Assembly: GCA_023251625.1 (NCBI GenBank)
Contig: JAHEYK010000009.1
Coordinates: 1 to 46,039 of the forward strand
Source: Bacteroidota bacterium
Lineage (GTDB): Bacteria; Bacteroidota; Bacteroidia; Palsa-948
Direction: 5' to 3'
Length of the DNA: 46,039 nt
Positions 31,444 to 40,413 of this stretch are shown here, piece after piece. A program made the translations under genes and the position numbers. The stretch's first letter is position 1. Each line of letters opens with the position of its first letter. Below the pieces are notes generated by a model. It did not search any database and was not told the origin of the DNA. It saw nothing but the letters and a program-made list of their open reading frames with translations.

Positions 31444-32133
31444 CTACTTTTCTTCTTTTGCTGTATGATCGATCATTTTATGGGATTCTTCTGCACCTAA
31501 ATATCGATCGATCAGAAAATGGCCGAGGTATATCAACGGTGTGAGTGCAACTGCAATGATCAGCTTCCCTGTGTAATTTGTCAAACCTATATTTATGAAA
31601 TTAGCCAAAGAGATCTTTCCGGGCAAAAGAAATCCGATACCAAGTACAATAAATGAGTCTACCAACTGAGAAATGGCTGTAGAACCGGTGGCTCTAAGCC
31701 ATAAAAATCTTCCCCCTGTTCTTTGTCTGAAAAACCAAAAAACAACCACATCCAACATCTGTGAAACCAGAAAAGCCGTCATACTTCCTGCAATGATCCA
31801 CATGGATTGCCCGAATACAATATTGAATTCTTGGTCCTGAACCGGAGAAAAATCAGCTGCGGGGATATGCATACCTCCGTAAAGCAAAATAAAAGCATAC
31901 CCGATAAGACATGCAGTAATGATGGATAATCTTCGAACCCCTTTGGTTCCAAAATATTCATTAATAAGATCGGTAGAAAGAAAAACAACAGGCCAGGGCA
32001 GAATACCTATGCTGAATGCAAAAGGTCCCAGCATGATCAGCTTGCCCCCTATCATTTCGGCAACAATGGCATTGGTAATAAAAAAGCCGGCCAGGGTGAC
32101 AAACAGGACTTCTTTTTTTGATTTAAATATCAT
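31444..32133 (-). CDS. Queuosine-precursor transporter family membrane protein (YhhQ/DUF165)
   Basis: 229 residues, six membrane segments. FITNAIVAEMIGGKLI and GILPWPVVFLSTDLINEYFG are the family signature near the start; the central part has VSQMLDVVVFWFFR and the Gly-rich end holds TGKLIIAVALTPLIYLG. YhhQ members take up preQ0/preQ1, which fits the presence of queE elsewhere in the window, but they are not adjacent. A -7 motif TACCTTTG (32174-32167) lies upstream on the minus strand, overlapping the first base of the divergent Nudix gene. Confidence 0.85.
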   Translation of the reverse strand: MIFKSKKEVLFVTLAGFFITNAIVAEMIGGKLIMLGPFAFSIGILPWPVVFLSTDLINEYFGTKGVRRLSIITACLIGYAFILLYGGMHIPAADFSPVQDQEFNIVFGQSMWIIAGSMTAFLVSQMLDVVVFWFFRQRTGGRFLWLRATGSTAISQLVDSFIVLGIGFLLPGKISLANFINIGLTNYTGKLIIAVALTPLIYLGHFLIDRYLGAEESHKMIDHTAKEEK

Positions 32134-32149
32134 AGGAGGTATGTTTTAA

Positions 32150-32174
32150 TACTTTTGCTTAACACACAAAGGTA
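32150..32174. promoter_or_regulatory. Overlapping divergent -7 elements for the Nudix and transporter genes
   Basis: TACTTTTG at 32150-32157 points to the Nudix gene (ATG 32174); TACCTTTG on the minus strand at 32174-32167 points to the YhhQ-like gene (ATG 32133). The two promoters would face each other across about 25 bp, so polymerases on them would interfere. Confidence 0.4.
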
Positions 32175-32617
32175 TGTCCATTTTTAATATTCGGGTATAT
32201 GCTCTTCTGATCAACGAAAAGAACGAGGTTCTGGTGACTGATGAATTTCGTTTTGGAAAAGAGATGACGAAATTCCCCGGAGGCGGGTTAAATTGGGGCG
32301 AAGGAACGATTGATTGCCTTAAACGAGAATGTCAGGAAGAATTGGGGTGTGAAATTGAAGTGATTAGGCATTTTTATACCACTGATTTCTTTCAACCCGC
32401 TGCGTTCTACGAAAAACAACAACTCATCAGTATTTATTATGTAGTAAAAAACATTTCTCCACTTTCTATTTCTATCTCTAAAAACAAAATTGATTTTGAG
32501 AAAAAGGAAGGGGCACAGGCTTTTCGTTGGATAAGTATTTCAAAATTAAAAGAAGATGAATTTACTTTTCCGATAGACAAAAAAGTAGTCGAGATGTTAT
32601 CGCTGAAAACGAAATAG
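32174..32617 (+). CDS. Nudix hydrolase
   Basis: 147 residues. The Nudix box is complete: GGLNWGE, then seven residues, RECQEELGC, matching GX5EX7REUXEEXGU, so metal-dependent hydrolysis of a nucleoside-diphosphate-linked substrate is expected. The substrate is not predictable. The start follows a TACTTTTG -7 element (32150-32157) by 16 bp, implying a very short leader, which is common in this phylum. Divergent from the precursor transporter, convergent with the unknown gene downstream. Confidence 0.9.
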   Translation: MSIFNIRVYALLINEKNEVLVTDEFRFGKEMTKFPGGGLNWGEGTIDCLKRECQEELGCEIEVIRHFYTTDFFQPAAFYEKQQLISIYYVVKNISPLSISISKNKIDFEKKEGAQAFRWISISKLKEDEFTFPIDKKVVEMLSLKTK

Positions 32618-32619
32618 AT

Positions 32620-33201
32620 TTATTCCTCCTCGCCCAGCTGCCTTGTTACAAATTTATCGACTATCTGGTACAACTGCATGGGGTTGTAGGTTCTCCAGTT
32701 AATTGCATTGACATTCTCATTTGAAATAAAGTATTTCATAATGTCGATCTTTTCAAACTCATCCAATACATGATCGCGAAAACCTATAAGAGCGATCCAA
32801 CCTCCTGAAGAATTGATATCCTCAAACCATTCATCATAATAGGATTCATCTGAATAATGGAAGTTCAGGATATTTTCACCTATAAGAATAAAACGGTTTA
32901 TCCCTTCGTCAATTAATTTGTCTATGATGTCTCGCTTCAGGAACATGATATCATTATATAGGCAATCGTTCCACTCACCCAGCATTTCGATAACAGCAAA
33001 CTGCTCATCATAATCCACGCAGAGTAATTTAATAAAAAGGGTTTGGGAGCCTATCTCATCCCATTGCGGGTGAATACAGTATCCATAAATGGAATTGGTA
33101 AAATCAAATTCGCTGTATTGCCTTTCATAAAAAGGAGAGCGCTCATCCTCTTCGGCTGAGTAATGGTGCCTCCAGCTGTAATGTGGCTCTATATCGTGCA
33201 T
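32620..33201 (-). CDS. Conserved hypothetical protein
   Basis: 193 residues, soluble, no signal peptide or membrane helix. Rich in acidic and aromatic residues (YSWRHHYSAEEDER, YCIHPQWDEIG, ESYYDEWFEDIN). Mixed alpha/beta pattern with a hydrophobic strand IDEGINRFILIGENIL in the middle. I do not recognise the family; a similar protein type is met in other Bacteroidota but without a function. It lies 11 bp after the DUF1343 gene on the same strand, so probably the same transcript. Confidence 0.72.
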   Translation of the reverse strand: MHDIEPHYSWRHHYSAEEDERSPFYERQYSEFDFTNSIYGYCIHPQWDEIGSQTLFIKLLCVDYDEQFAVIEMLGEWNDCLYNDIMFLKRDIIDKLIDEGINRFILIGENILNFHYSDESYYDEWFEDINSSGGWIALIGFRDHVLDEFEKIDIMKYFISNENVNAINWRTYNPMQLYQIVDKFVTRQLGEEE

Positions 33202-33212
33202 GGTACGCGTCT

Positions 33213-34427
33213 CTATTCAAAATCCGGGTAGATGAGATATTTTTTTCTTTTCACTTTAAAATTGCTCAAGCCCGGCTCCCATGATTTTCGTATCTCTTCT
33301 TCGGTCTTGCCTTCTTTGATCTGCTTCTGTAAAGTTTCATTTCCTGCAAGGGAGTTAAAGTAGTTATTGAAGAATTTATCCTTCGTAGTAGAGGTGCTAT
33401 ACAAATTCATGATCCAGAACAGGTATACCTTTTTATAGTATTTGACATAAACTTCCCCATACTTTGCAACGTCAAATCCATGACAGGCTTGTCCGTTATA
33501 CATCGGGTTTTCACTCGCGTCGGTTATCGGCATTGGTGTGAACATGGTGTTTCCGCCTACTAATTGAGGATATCCGAACTGCTGAAAAGGCTTTTCTGTT
33601 CCGCGTCCAACGCTAACGATCGTTCCTTCGAACAAACAAAGTGAAGGATACATATATACAGAAGACATATTGGGCAAATTGGGCGATGGTTTTAAAGGAA
33701 GCTGGTAAAGATCATTGTGAGTATAACCATCAACCGGAATAACGGTTAGGTTACACTGCACGCCTTTTGCAAGCCATTTCTCTCCATTGATCATACGCGC
33801 ATACTCGCCAATGGTCATTCCATGCACGATGGGAACAGGATGCATGCCTGAAAATGATTTGAACTTAGATTCAAGAATAGGCCCATCCACATAATATCCG
33901 TTTGGATTGGGGCGGTCCAGAACTATAAGCAGCTTTTTATTTTCTGCGCAGGCTTCCATGATATAATGGAGGGTGGAGATATAGGTATAGAACCTCGCCC
34001 CTACGTCCTGCAAGTCAAACAAAACAACATCCACATCTTTCAGTTCTTCAGGCCTTGGTTTAAAGTGATTTCCATATAAAGAAATGACTGACAAACCTGT
34101 TTGCGCATCAATATCATTCTTGATCTTCTCCCCTGCTTGTGCAGTGCCTCTGAATCCATGCTCTGGTGCGAATATTTTTTTCACTTTCATACCTGACTTG
34201 AGAAGAGTATCAACCAGGTGAGTGTTCTTTACAAGAGAGGCCGGATGAGCAACAACAGCAATGTTCTTTCCGTTTATCATCGGAAAATATTTTTCAGTTT
34301 GCTGGGCCCCTACTTTAAGATCAGCCGGTCTTTTATCCTGCAATTTTAATGGGCTGGCAAGCTGAGAAAAAGACTCAGACGTGAAAAGCGAGGTGAGAAG
34401 CAAGCAACTTATGAAAAAGCGATACAT
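33213..34427 (-). CDS. DUF1343 protein, NamZ-type exo-beta-N-acetylmuramidase
   Basis: 404 residues with signal peptide of about 21 residues (LLLTSLFTSESFSQ). The body carries the DUF1343 markers KNIAVVAHPAS, FAPEHGFRGTAQAGE, LFDLQDVGARFYTYIST, LDRPNPNG, HGMTIGEYA, NLPNMSSVYMYPSLCLFEGT and VGRGTEKPFQQ. Members of this family release MurNAc from the non-reducing end of peptidoglycan fragments (NamZ), so wall recycling in the periplasm is the likely role. The N-terminus is divergent from the LolC/E-like gene across a 41-bp gap that has one short TTAC-AAT-type repeat. Confidence 0.87.
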   Translation of the reverse strand: MYRFFISCLLLTSLFTSESFSQLASPLKLQDKRPADLKVGAQQTEKYFPMINGKNIAVVAHPASLVKNTHLVDTLLKSGMKVKKIFAPEHGFRGTAQAGEKIKNDIDAQTGLSVISLYGNHFKPRPEELKDVDVVLFDLQDVGARFYTYISTLHYIMEACAENKKLLIVLDRPNPNGYYVDGPILESKFKSFSGMHPVPIVHGMTIGEYARMINGEKWLAKGVQCNLTVIPVDGYTHNDLYQLPLKPSPNLPNMSSVYMYPSLCLFEGTIVSVGRGTEKPFQQFGYPQLVGGNTMFTPMPITDASENPMYNGQACHGFDVAKYGEVYVKYYKKVYLFWIMNLYSTSTTKDKFFNNYFNSLAGNETLQKQIKEGKTEEEIRKSWEPGLSNFKVKRKKYLIYPDFE

Positions 34428-34434
34428 ACGTGAA

Positions 34435-34450
34435 ATTAGTAAATTCGTAA
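34435..34450. repeat. Short two-unit copy of the TTACnAAT repeat
   Basis: On the minus strand TTACGAAT-TTACTAAT, in the 41-bp divergent gap between the DUF1343 and LolC/E-like genes. Two units only, so it could be chance in A/T-rich DNA. Confidence 0.35.
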
Positions 34451-34468
34451 GAGATTTATAGCTGATAG

Positions 34469-35686
34469 ATGGTAGAATTTTTCATATCTAAACGCATTAT
34501 TACAAACAACAAAGGTTTTTCAAAACCTATTGTAAATATAGCGATTCTCGGAATTACCCTTGGGCTTGCAGTGATGATCCTGACTCTGGCTATCGTAACC
34601 GGATTTCAAAAAGAGATACGGGATAAAGTGATAGGCTTTGGTTCGCATATTCAGATCACTAACTATGACAATAATGAATCATTTGAAGGGACAGCAATTG
34701 ACCGCAACCAACCATTTCTTACAGATTTAAATAAGAACACATCCATCCGGCACATACAGGCTTTTGCCACCAAAGCCGGTATCATCAAAACAAAGAATGA
34801 TCTGCAGGGAGTAGTAGTAAAAGGCATAGGCAGTGATTTCGACTGGGACTTTTTCAAGAAAAACATTCTTGCCGGCGAGCCTTTCACGGTTTCTGATTCT
34901 GTTAAGTCAGATAAAATTCTGATCTCCAAATTCCATGCAGAAAAATTGAAACTAAAACTGAAAGATACCATTATCATATTTTTTATACAGGATCAAAAAC
35001 AAAGAGCAAGAAAATTTTCGGTCTGTGGTATTTATTCTACAGGCCTCGGAGATGTGTTTGACCAGGTATATGTGATCGCTGATATTGCTCATGTACAGAA
35101 ACTGAATAACTGGGAGAAGAACAGCATTGGAGGTTTTGAAGTTTTGCTGAACGATTATAAAAAATTAGATGAGGCAACAGATGCTGTGAACACAACTGTT
35201 GGCTATCAATTCCTTGCCAAAAGTATCAAGGACCTGAACCGGCAGATCTTTTCCTGGCTCGATGCGATGGATATTAATGCAGTGGTGGTAATGGCACTGA
35301 TGGCACTGGTTGCTGCTATCAATATGATCTCTGCATTGCTTATTCTCATCCTGGAACGCACGAACATGATAGGTACCATAAAAGCACTTGGAATGACAAA
35401 CTGGAGCGTTCGGAAGATTTTTCTTTACAATGCTTCGTACCTGATCGGTAGAGGGTTGCTTTGGGGAAATATAGTCGGTATTTCCATTTGTATTTTACAA
35501 AAACAATTCAACTTGATCCCTTTAGATGAAGCAACGTACTACCTTTCTTCTATCCCCATCAACTTCAACCTGCTTCACATTTTATTGTTAAATATAGGCA
35601 CGTTTGTCTTATGCTTTCTGATGCTGCTTCTCCCCTCTTATATCATTACATTTATTACTCCTGTAAAAGCGATGAGGTTTAGCTGA
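34469..35686 (+). CDS. LolC/LolE-like FtsX-family permease
   Basis: 405 residues. One membrane helix near 25-45 (IAILGITLGLAVMILTLAIV), a large periplasmic region (~50-260) with SKFHAEKLKLKLKDTI and CGIYSTGLGDVFDQVYVI, then three helices in the FtsX fold (~270-400; NAVVVMALMALVAAINMISALLILI, ending LPSYIITFITPVKAMRFS). LolC/E proteins, with the LolD ATPase, extract lipoproteins from the inner membrane. No ATPase is next to it, so lipoprotein release is likely but not certain; other MacB-like roles are possible. Convergent with the FAD-dependent oxidoreductase, with stops adjacent. Confidence 0.83.
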   Translation: MVEFFISKRIITNNKGFSKPIVNIAILGITLGLAVMILTLAIVTGFQKEIRDKVIGFGSHIQITNYDNNESFEGTAIDRNQPFLTDLNKNTSIRHIQAFATKAGIIKTKNDLQGVVVKGIGSDFDWDFFKKNILAGEPFTVSDSVKSDKILISKFHAEKLKLKLKDTIIIFFIQDQKQRARKFSVCGIYSTGLGDVFDQVYVIADIAHVQKLNNWEKNSIGGFEVLLNDYKKLDEATDAVNTTVGYQFLAKSIKDLNRQIFSWLDAMDINAVVVMALMALVAAINMISALLILILERTNMIGTIKALGMTNWSVRKIFLYNASYLIGRGLLWGNIVGISICILQKQFNLIPLDEATYYLSSIPINFNLLHILLLNIGTFVLCFLMLLLPSYIITFITPVKAMRFS

Positions 35687-37111
35687 TCATCGGTCCAGTC
35701 CGGTCTCTATGGTATTTGCATCTTCCTGGTATTCGCTGTCGGTATTTATGTTCCATAGATCCTCTTTACTGCCAGTAATAATTTCTTTAGCTGCCAGAAG
35801 TCCCATGAGAATGGAATGATCCTGATTGTTGTATTTGAATGCGCCATATCGGCCTATCGCAAGGAGATTCGGAATGGAGTTTACGTAATTTTGAATAACA
35901 GACAGGTGTTCTCCATATCCGGTTTCATATACAGGATAACAACGGGGAAGGCGAAGCACAAATGAATTCAGAATATTGGCAGCCGGAGGGATGAGTTTTA
36001 ATTTTTGAACTTCCTCCTTAGCAAGGTCAGAAATATATCGATCCTCGCTGGTCCATATTTCATCTTTTTCAAAGCACCAATATTCCAGGCAAAGAATGGT
36101 TGTTCTTTTATCTCCATATAAACCGGGGCCCCAGTTGCGAAAGTTGGTAATGCGTCCATGTTTTACTTCAGGGGAATGAACATATATCCAATTATCCGGA
36201 AAAAGGTCTGTATGATCTATTTCAAGATAAACAAGGATCGTATTTCGGTAATAAAGTTTGTCACAAGCTTTCACCACTTCGTTCGGAACATTGTCAAGGC
36301 CTTTCACCATCAGTGTAAGAGGCATGGTTGACACAAGCACATCTGCAGGAATTTTCTCTCCATTCAGCAACTCCACTCCATTGGCCATTCCGGTTGCATC
36401 TTTAAGTATCCGTTTTACGGGTGTATTGAGATTTATCTTGCCACCATTTTCCAAAATACGCTCTTGCATTTTTTCATAAAGGGAACCTGTACCTCTTTTG
36501 GGATACGCAAACTGATCCACCAGAGTTTTATGCTTTTTCTGCTTATCTCCCAAAAATGCATTCTTCACTGCTTCCCAAAGAGAAAGTTTTTTAATTCTCT
36601 GTGCGGCCCACTCAGCATCGATCTTTGAACAAGGTATCCCCCAAAGCTTTTCAGAATAATTCTTGAAAAATATTTCAAAAAGTTTCTTGCCAAATCTATT
36701 GGTTACCCATTCTTCAAATGTTTTAGGTTCTTTAACAGATTTTATATGCTGAAAAAAATAACTGAGCAGGATCTCAAAAACCACCATAGGCCCCAGGTTG
36801 GCAAATGCATTTAAAGGCTTCAAAGGGTAAAGAAAAAATTTGTTGTTATAATAGATGCTGGTGAGGCGGTTCACCATGGTGTAATCATCGCCTATTATCT
36901 CCTTAAAAAAATCATTTACAATCTTGTCTTGAGAAAAAAAACGGTGCGGGCCGCAGTCAACACGTTGCTCCCACAGATCAAAGCTTCTAGCCAATCCGCC
37001 CACCTGCTGGCTGGACTCAAATATCTCGACAGAATGCTCGGCTTCTGTTAATTTATACGCACAGGATAACCCGGCTGGTCCGGCACCGATGATGATAGTT
37101 TTTTTAGGCAC
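35687..37111 (-). CDS. FAD-dependent oxidoreductase of the protoporphyrinogen-oxidase-like/UDP-galactopyranose-mutase-like group
   Basis: 474 residues. FAD site IIIGAGPAGLSCAY and ES at the end of the second strand (EIFESSQQVGGLARSF), then DCGPHRFF, which is typical of proteins in glycan loci. The C-terminus holds AIGRYGAFKYNNQDHSILMGL, the closing flavin-contact motif of this group. The proteins resemble protoporphyrinogen oxidase and UDP-galactopyranose mutase; here, at the end of a glycan operon, a sugar- or lipid-linked-sugar-modifying role is favoured. Substrate is unknown. It starts 5 bp after the GT-C gene, so co-transcribed. Confidence 0.83.
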   Translation of the reverse strand: MPKKTIIIGAGPAGLSCAYKLTEAEHSVEIFESSQQVGGLARSFDLWEQRVDCGPHRFFSQDKIVNDFFKEIIGDDYTMVNRLTSIYYNNKFFLYPLKPLNAFANLGPMVVFEILLSYFFQHIKSVKEPKTFEEWVTNRFGKKLFEIFFKNYSEKLWGIPCSKIDAEWAAQRIKKLSLWEAVKNAFLGDKQKKHKTLVDQFAYPKRGTGSLYEKMQERILENGGKINLNTPVKRILKDATGMANGVELLNGEKIPADVLVSTMPLTLMVKGLDNVPNEVVKACDKLYYRNTILVYLEIDHTDLFPDNWIYVHSPEVKHGRITNFRNWGPGLYGDKRTTILCLEYWCFEKDEIWTSEDRYISDLAKEEVQKLKLIPPAANILNSFVLRLPRCYPVYETGYGEHLSVIQNYVNSIPNLLAIGRYGAFKYNNQDHSILMGLLAAKEIITGSKEDLWNINTDSEYQEDANTIETGLDR

Positions 37112-37116
37112 GGGGA

Positions 37117-38829
37117 TTATTTGACTCTTAGAAAGACCTCCACCTTTTGCTGCTCTGTAGAAGCAAGTTTAGTTCTGAACTGATGTTGTGTGACAAAGTT
37201 AGAACCAAATTCAGGAATATTATTTACAAAATAATCAGCAACAGGCAGTGTAACTTTTTCATATTTCGCCTTTTGGATGAACTCATTAAAATATTTAGGG
37301 TCAGTTCCCCATGATTTTCGATAAAGAATTACATCCGGAATATGTTTTACATCATCTTCAATGTTATTATAAACATAACCAATGGTTACTTTGCTTTTGA
37401 GATAGTACATATAAGAAAATTCTTCGTAATTAGTGGCGATGGTAAGGCTGTCTGTATACGGGTATTTTTCTTTCAGGTAAGGGATGATATAATCCAGGTC
37501 ACCCTTATATTGATGTGTCATTTCGTAAAAATGCTCCTTCATGTATTCAATCTTATTCTTAGAATTGACAAAAAAAGTGATGCATAATAACGCTATAAAA
37601 GAAAACCTATATGTTGCAGACGATTTTTGACGTTGTATCTGATAGAAAATGACGAAAATATCTACCATCAAAATTAAAACCATAACCGGTTGCAATACAA
37701 TATAATGCCGGACAAAAAGCCATGGAGTACGGGCAATTATAAGTGCATATAGTATCAAAAACGAAGTGGCAAACAGAGAAAATTTTTCCATCAACTCAGT
37801 TGGGTCCTGCTTTTTAACTTTAACATTTTGAGGTGCTGACGGCACTATCCATTTAAGAAACAACCAAACGGTTTTGATGATAACAAAAGTATACGCAAAC
37901 TCCAGTGTTGTAAGATACGTGTAGATGTACCCAATATTGACCTTATAATTCTCAAAACTAAATTTTACAAATTCGGACATAGCTGCAGAAGTTTTAGCCA
38001 TTTCAAAAAAAACAAAAAATGGATATATAAGGACCAGGGATATAACTGCAGGGATAGCACCATGAAGTGCGGCCGTAAATTCATTCTTGAGATTTTTCTG
38101 ATTCTTTCTGAGATTGAGTATAAAAATAATTCCAATATTAAAAAACAAAACACCAATTAGTATCGCATAGCCAATGAAGTTAACCTGGAATGTAAAGAAA
38201 AGCAACAAGGTCATAAAAATATAATATTTCATCCTGCTCATTTGTTTATACAAAAAGTAATTGGAATATATATAAAAAAAACAAGCACTTACAAAAATTA
38301 CCAGCGAGAAGTATCGTGCCTCACGCATGTGCAGGACAAGAGATATTGAAAATAATTCAACAAAGGAAAACAGGGACATAAAAATTTTAAAATGATCCGG
38401 ATTAGAAAAAAGTCTTCTTGCAGATAATAAAAAAATAACAAGTCCCAGAAGTCCCATCAGGGTGAAGGGCAGCCGCAGCAAGGCAGTCTTTGTGTACATA
38501 TCATCTGAGAACTCTGCCAAATAGACCCCGATTGCAGCCCAGTAGTAGTTTCCCCAGGTGATAATGATGTTAGCGTCATATTTTTCTTTGTATCCCACGT
38601 TCATCCCGGGTGCAAGAGATGAGATGACCGTATTTTTACCATCATGCACCTTGGGATAGCCGTATTCAAGGATACGAACACCGGCCATCACTCCCTCCGA
38701 TTCATCATTCCAGATTAAAGGGTAAGAAATATTCTTAAAAAGACTAAAACAAAATACAAGCACTACAATGCCGAGCAGTAAATTCCAAGGAATTGCTGAA
38801 GAAGCACTTTCTTTCAACTCTTTACTCAT
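37117..38829 (-). CDS. GT-C type membrane glycosyltransferase
   Basis: 570 residues from ATG 38829; the frame runs on to 38925, but that would overlap the acetyltransferase gene by 100 bp and has no plausible start context, while 38829 gives an ATGA overlap of 4 bp. About ten to eleven membrane segments; [16 protein letters not shown] near the N-terminus gives the acidic D/E motif in the first periplasmic loop that is characteristic of PMT/ArnT-like GT-C enzymes. The last ~130 residues form a soluble domain ([19 protein letters not shown]). Such enzymes take sugar from a polyprenyl phosphate donor to protein or lipid. The polyprenol-phosphate synthase-like gene in the same operon would supply the donor. 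Acceptor unknown. Confidence 0.8.
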   Translation of the reverse strand: MSKELKESASSAIPWNLLLGIVVLVFCFSLFKNISYPLIWNDESEGVMAGVRILEYGYPKVHDGKNTVISSLAPGMNVGYKEKYDANIIITWGNYYWAAIGVYLAEFSDDMYTKTALLRLPFTLMGLLGLVIFLLSARRLFSNPDHFKIFMSLFSFVELFSISLVLHMREARYFSLVIFVSACFFYIYSNYFLYKQMSRMKYYIFMTLLLFFTFQVNFIGYAILIGVLFFNIGIIFILNLRKNQKNLKNEFTAALHGAIPAVISLVLIYPFFVFFEMAKTSAAMSEFVKFSFENYKVNIGYIYTYLTTLEFAYTFVIIKTVWLFLKWIVPSAPQNVKVKKQDPTELMEKFSLFATSFLILYALIIARTPWLFVRHYIVLQPVMVLILMVDIFVIFYQIQRQKSSATYRFSFIALLCITFFVNSKNKIEYMKEHFYEMTHQYKGDLDYIIPYLKEKYPYTDSLTIATNYEEFSYMYYLKSKVTIGYVYNNIEDDVKHIPDVILYRKSWGTDPKYFNEFIQKAKYEKVTLPVADYFVNNIPEFGSNFVTQHQFRTKLASTEQQKVEVFLRVK

Positions 38830-39380
38830 TTTTTTCTCTGAGATATTAATTTTGCGGGTACACCGCCATAGACTGAATAAGGCGGAACATCGGAAGTAAC
38901 CACAGAACCGGCAGCCAAGACACATCCGTCATGAATCGTGACTCCCATTTTAACAAACACATTGGCTCCCAGCCATACATCATTGCCAATTTTAATATGT
39001 CCGTATTGCACAGGTTGTTCTGCCATTGGAATATCGGTTGATTCTGTTCCATGGCCCGTGCTTGAGATCACGCAATTGGGCCCGATAAGGATATTGTCAC
39101 CCATGGTAATTCCACCACGGCCGTCAATGTATGTGCCTACGTTAATAGCTACCCTTTTACCCACCGATATTTTATGACAGAAAATCAGGTGAACATTCGG
39201 GTAGATGATCAACTTTTTGCCTGCTGATGAAAATATCATCCGGTAAAAGATCCCCCGAAATATCAACCCTCCCACTCCGGGGAATAATTTAAGGAACCCG
39301 CCAACGTATAACTCCACCAGGTGAACGAAAATGCTTTTCAGGCCATTTCTTTTTATAAAAGCAAATAATTCTTTAAGCAT
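38826..39380 (-). CDS. Left-handed beta-helix O-acetyltransferase
   Basis: 184 residues. Hexapeptide-repeat region from about residue 60: [80 protein letters not shown], ending GVPAKLI, the standard end of the WcaF/maltose-acetyltransferase branch. H in SSTGHG fits the catalytic His. It moves an acetyl (or other acyl) group to a sugar hydroxyl, consistent with the operon. Overlaps its upstream neighbour by 8 bp and the next by 4 bp. Confidence 0.9.
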   Translation of the reverse strand: MLKELFAFIKRNGLKSIFVHLVELYVGGFLKLFPGVGGLIFRGIFYRMIFSSAGKKLIIYPNVHLIFCHKISVGKRVAINVGTYIDGRGGITMGDNILIGPNCVISSTGHGTESTDIPMAEQPVQYGHIKIGNDVWLGANVFVKMGVTIHDGCVLAAGSVVTSDVPPYSVYGGVPAKLISQRKK

Positions 39381-40398
39381 TTGGATTATCTGTTTTTATT
39401 TTATTCCTGTAATACACATTATATTTCAAAGGTTTCCATCCGGGGATCACTTTATAAATTTTTTCGGAGACATTCCAAAATTCATTGTTGACAAGCAAAC
39501 ATGCCTGCCAAAATCTATCGTAAACGGAATGCGGGAGAATGTATTCAATGATATTTTTATGACGAGCAAAAAAACAACAAATATTCCAGAACAACGAAGG
39601 CAATCTTAACGGCCTGTATTTTATTCCATATTCCTGATGAACGATCTCGCTCATTTCTGCCATGCTAAGTGCTTCAATGGAAGGAATATAAACCTCCCAT
39701 TTTGACGGCTCGGGAGGATTTACGGAAACTCCGAATATAAAACCTGCCATGTCCAATACATTGATAAGGCTGATCTTGCCCGGCCAGTTCATCCTTGTAA
39801 GTATAGAACCTGACTTTACCAATTTCTCAATACTATCAAAAAGCCCGTTCCTTCTTGCCCCCGGACCATATACTCCGCAAACCCGTATGATGCTGAGCGA
39901 AAATTTAAAATCTGCAGCTGCCTTTTTCAGAAATTTTTCAGCTATTAGTTTTTTTCTGCCATACAAATTTGCCGGGCGAACGGGAAGTTCCATCACTTCT
40001 GTTATCGGCTTTGAAAAATCTTCTCTCATGTCATTTACACAGATCGTACTTGTATAAATAAAGTTCATGCCGGGTTTTATTGGTTGAATTGCATTGATCA
40101 GATTCCGTGTTCCAACATCATTCACCCGGTGATCCCGGGAAGCAGTGATGGTAACAGATGCCAAATGAAATATCATATCAGGAGATTTCGGGATCTTGTC
40201 CAGCCCCCTACCCGATATCAGGTCTACAGGCAGGTAAGCAACGCCTAAATCATCCAGATTTTTTCTGCCGGAACGCTCAAGTTCATTATCACAGACATCA
40301 TAGACAAGGCATAGAATATCCTTTCTGTCAACTTTTTGAGAAAGCTGACGGATAAATTCTCTGCCAATAAATCCTGTTGAACCGGTTACAAGTATCAT
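39373..40398 (-). CDS. NAD-dependent epimerase/dehydratase (extended SDR)
   Basis: 341 residues. NAD site [15 protein letters not shown]; active-site TSTICV and YGRKK (YxxxK) are both visible, followed by [14 protein letters not shown]. The C-terminus is unlike that of well-defined epimerases and cannot give a substrate. It is probably a sugar-nucleotide or polyprenyl-linked-sugar reductase/epimerase acting in the operon. Overlaps the acetyltransferase start by 8 bp. Confidence 0.85.
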   Translation of the reverse strand: MILVTGSTGFIGREFIRQLSQKVDRKDILCLVYDVCDNELERSGRKNLDDLGVAYLPVDLISGRGLDKIPKSPDMIFHLASVTITASRDHRVNDVGTRNLINAIQPIKPGMNFIYTSTICVNDMREDFSKPITEVMELPVRPANLYGRKKLIAEKFLKKAAADFKFSLSIIRVCGVYGPGARRNGLFDSIEKLVKSGSILTRMNWPGKISLINVLDMAGFIFGVSVNPPEPSKWEVYIPSIEALSMAEMSEIVHQEYGIKYRPLRLPSLFWNICCFFARHKNIIEYILPHSVYDRFWQACLLVNNEFWNVSEKIYKVIPGWKPLKYNVYYRNKIKTDNPNA

Positions 40399-40413
40399 TC
40401 TTTACAGTATAGA

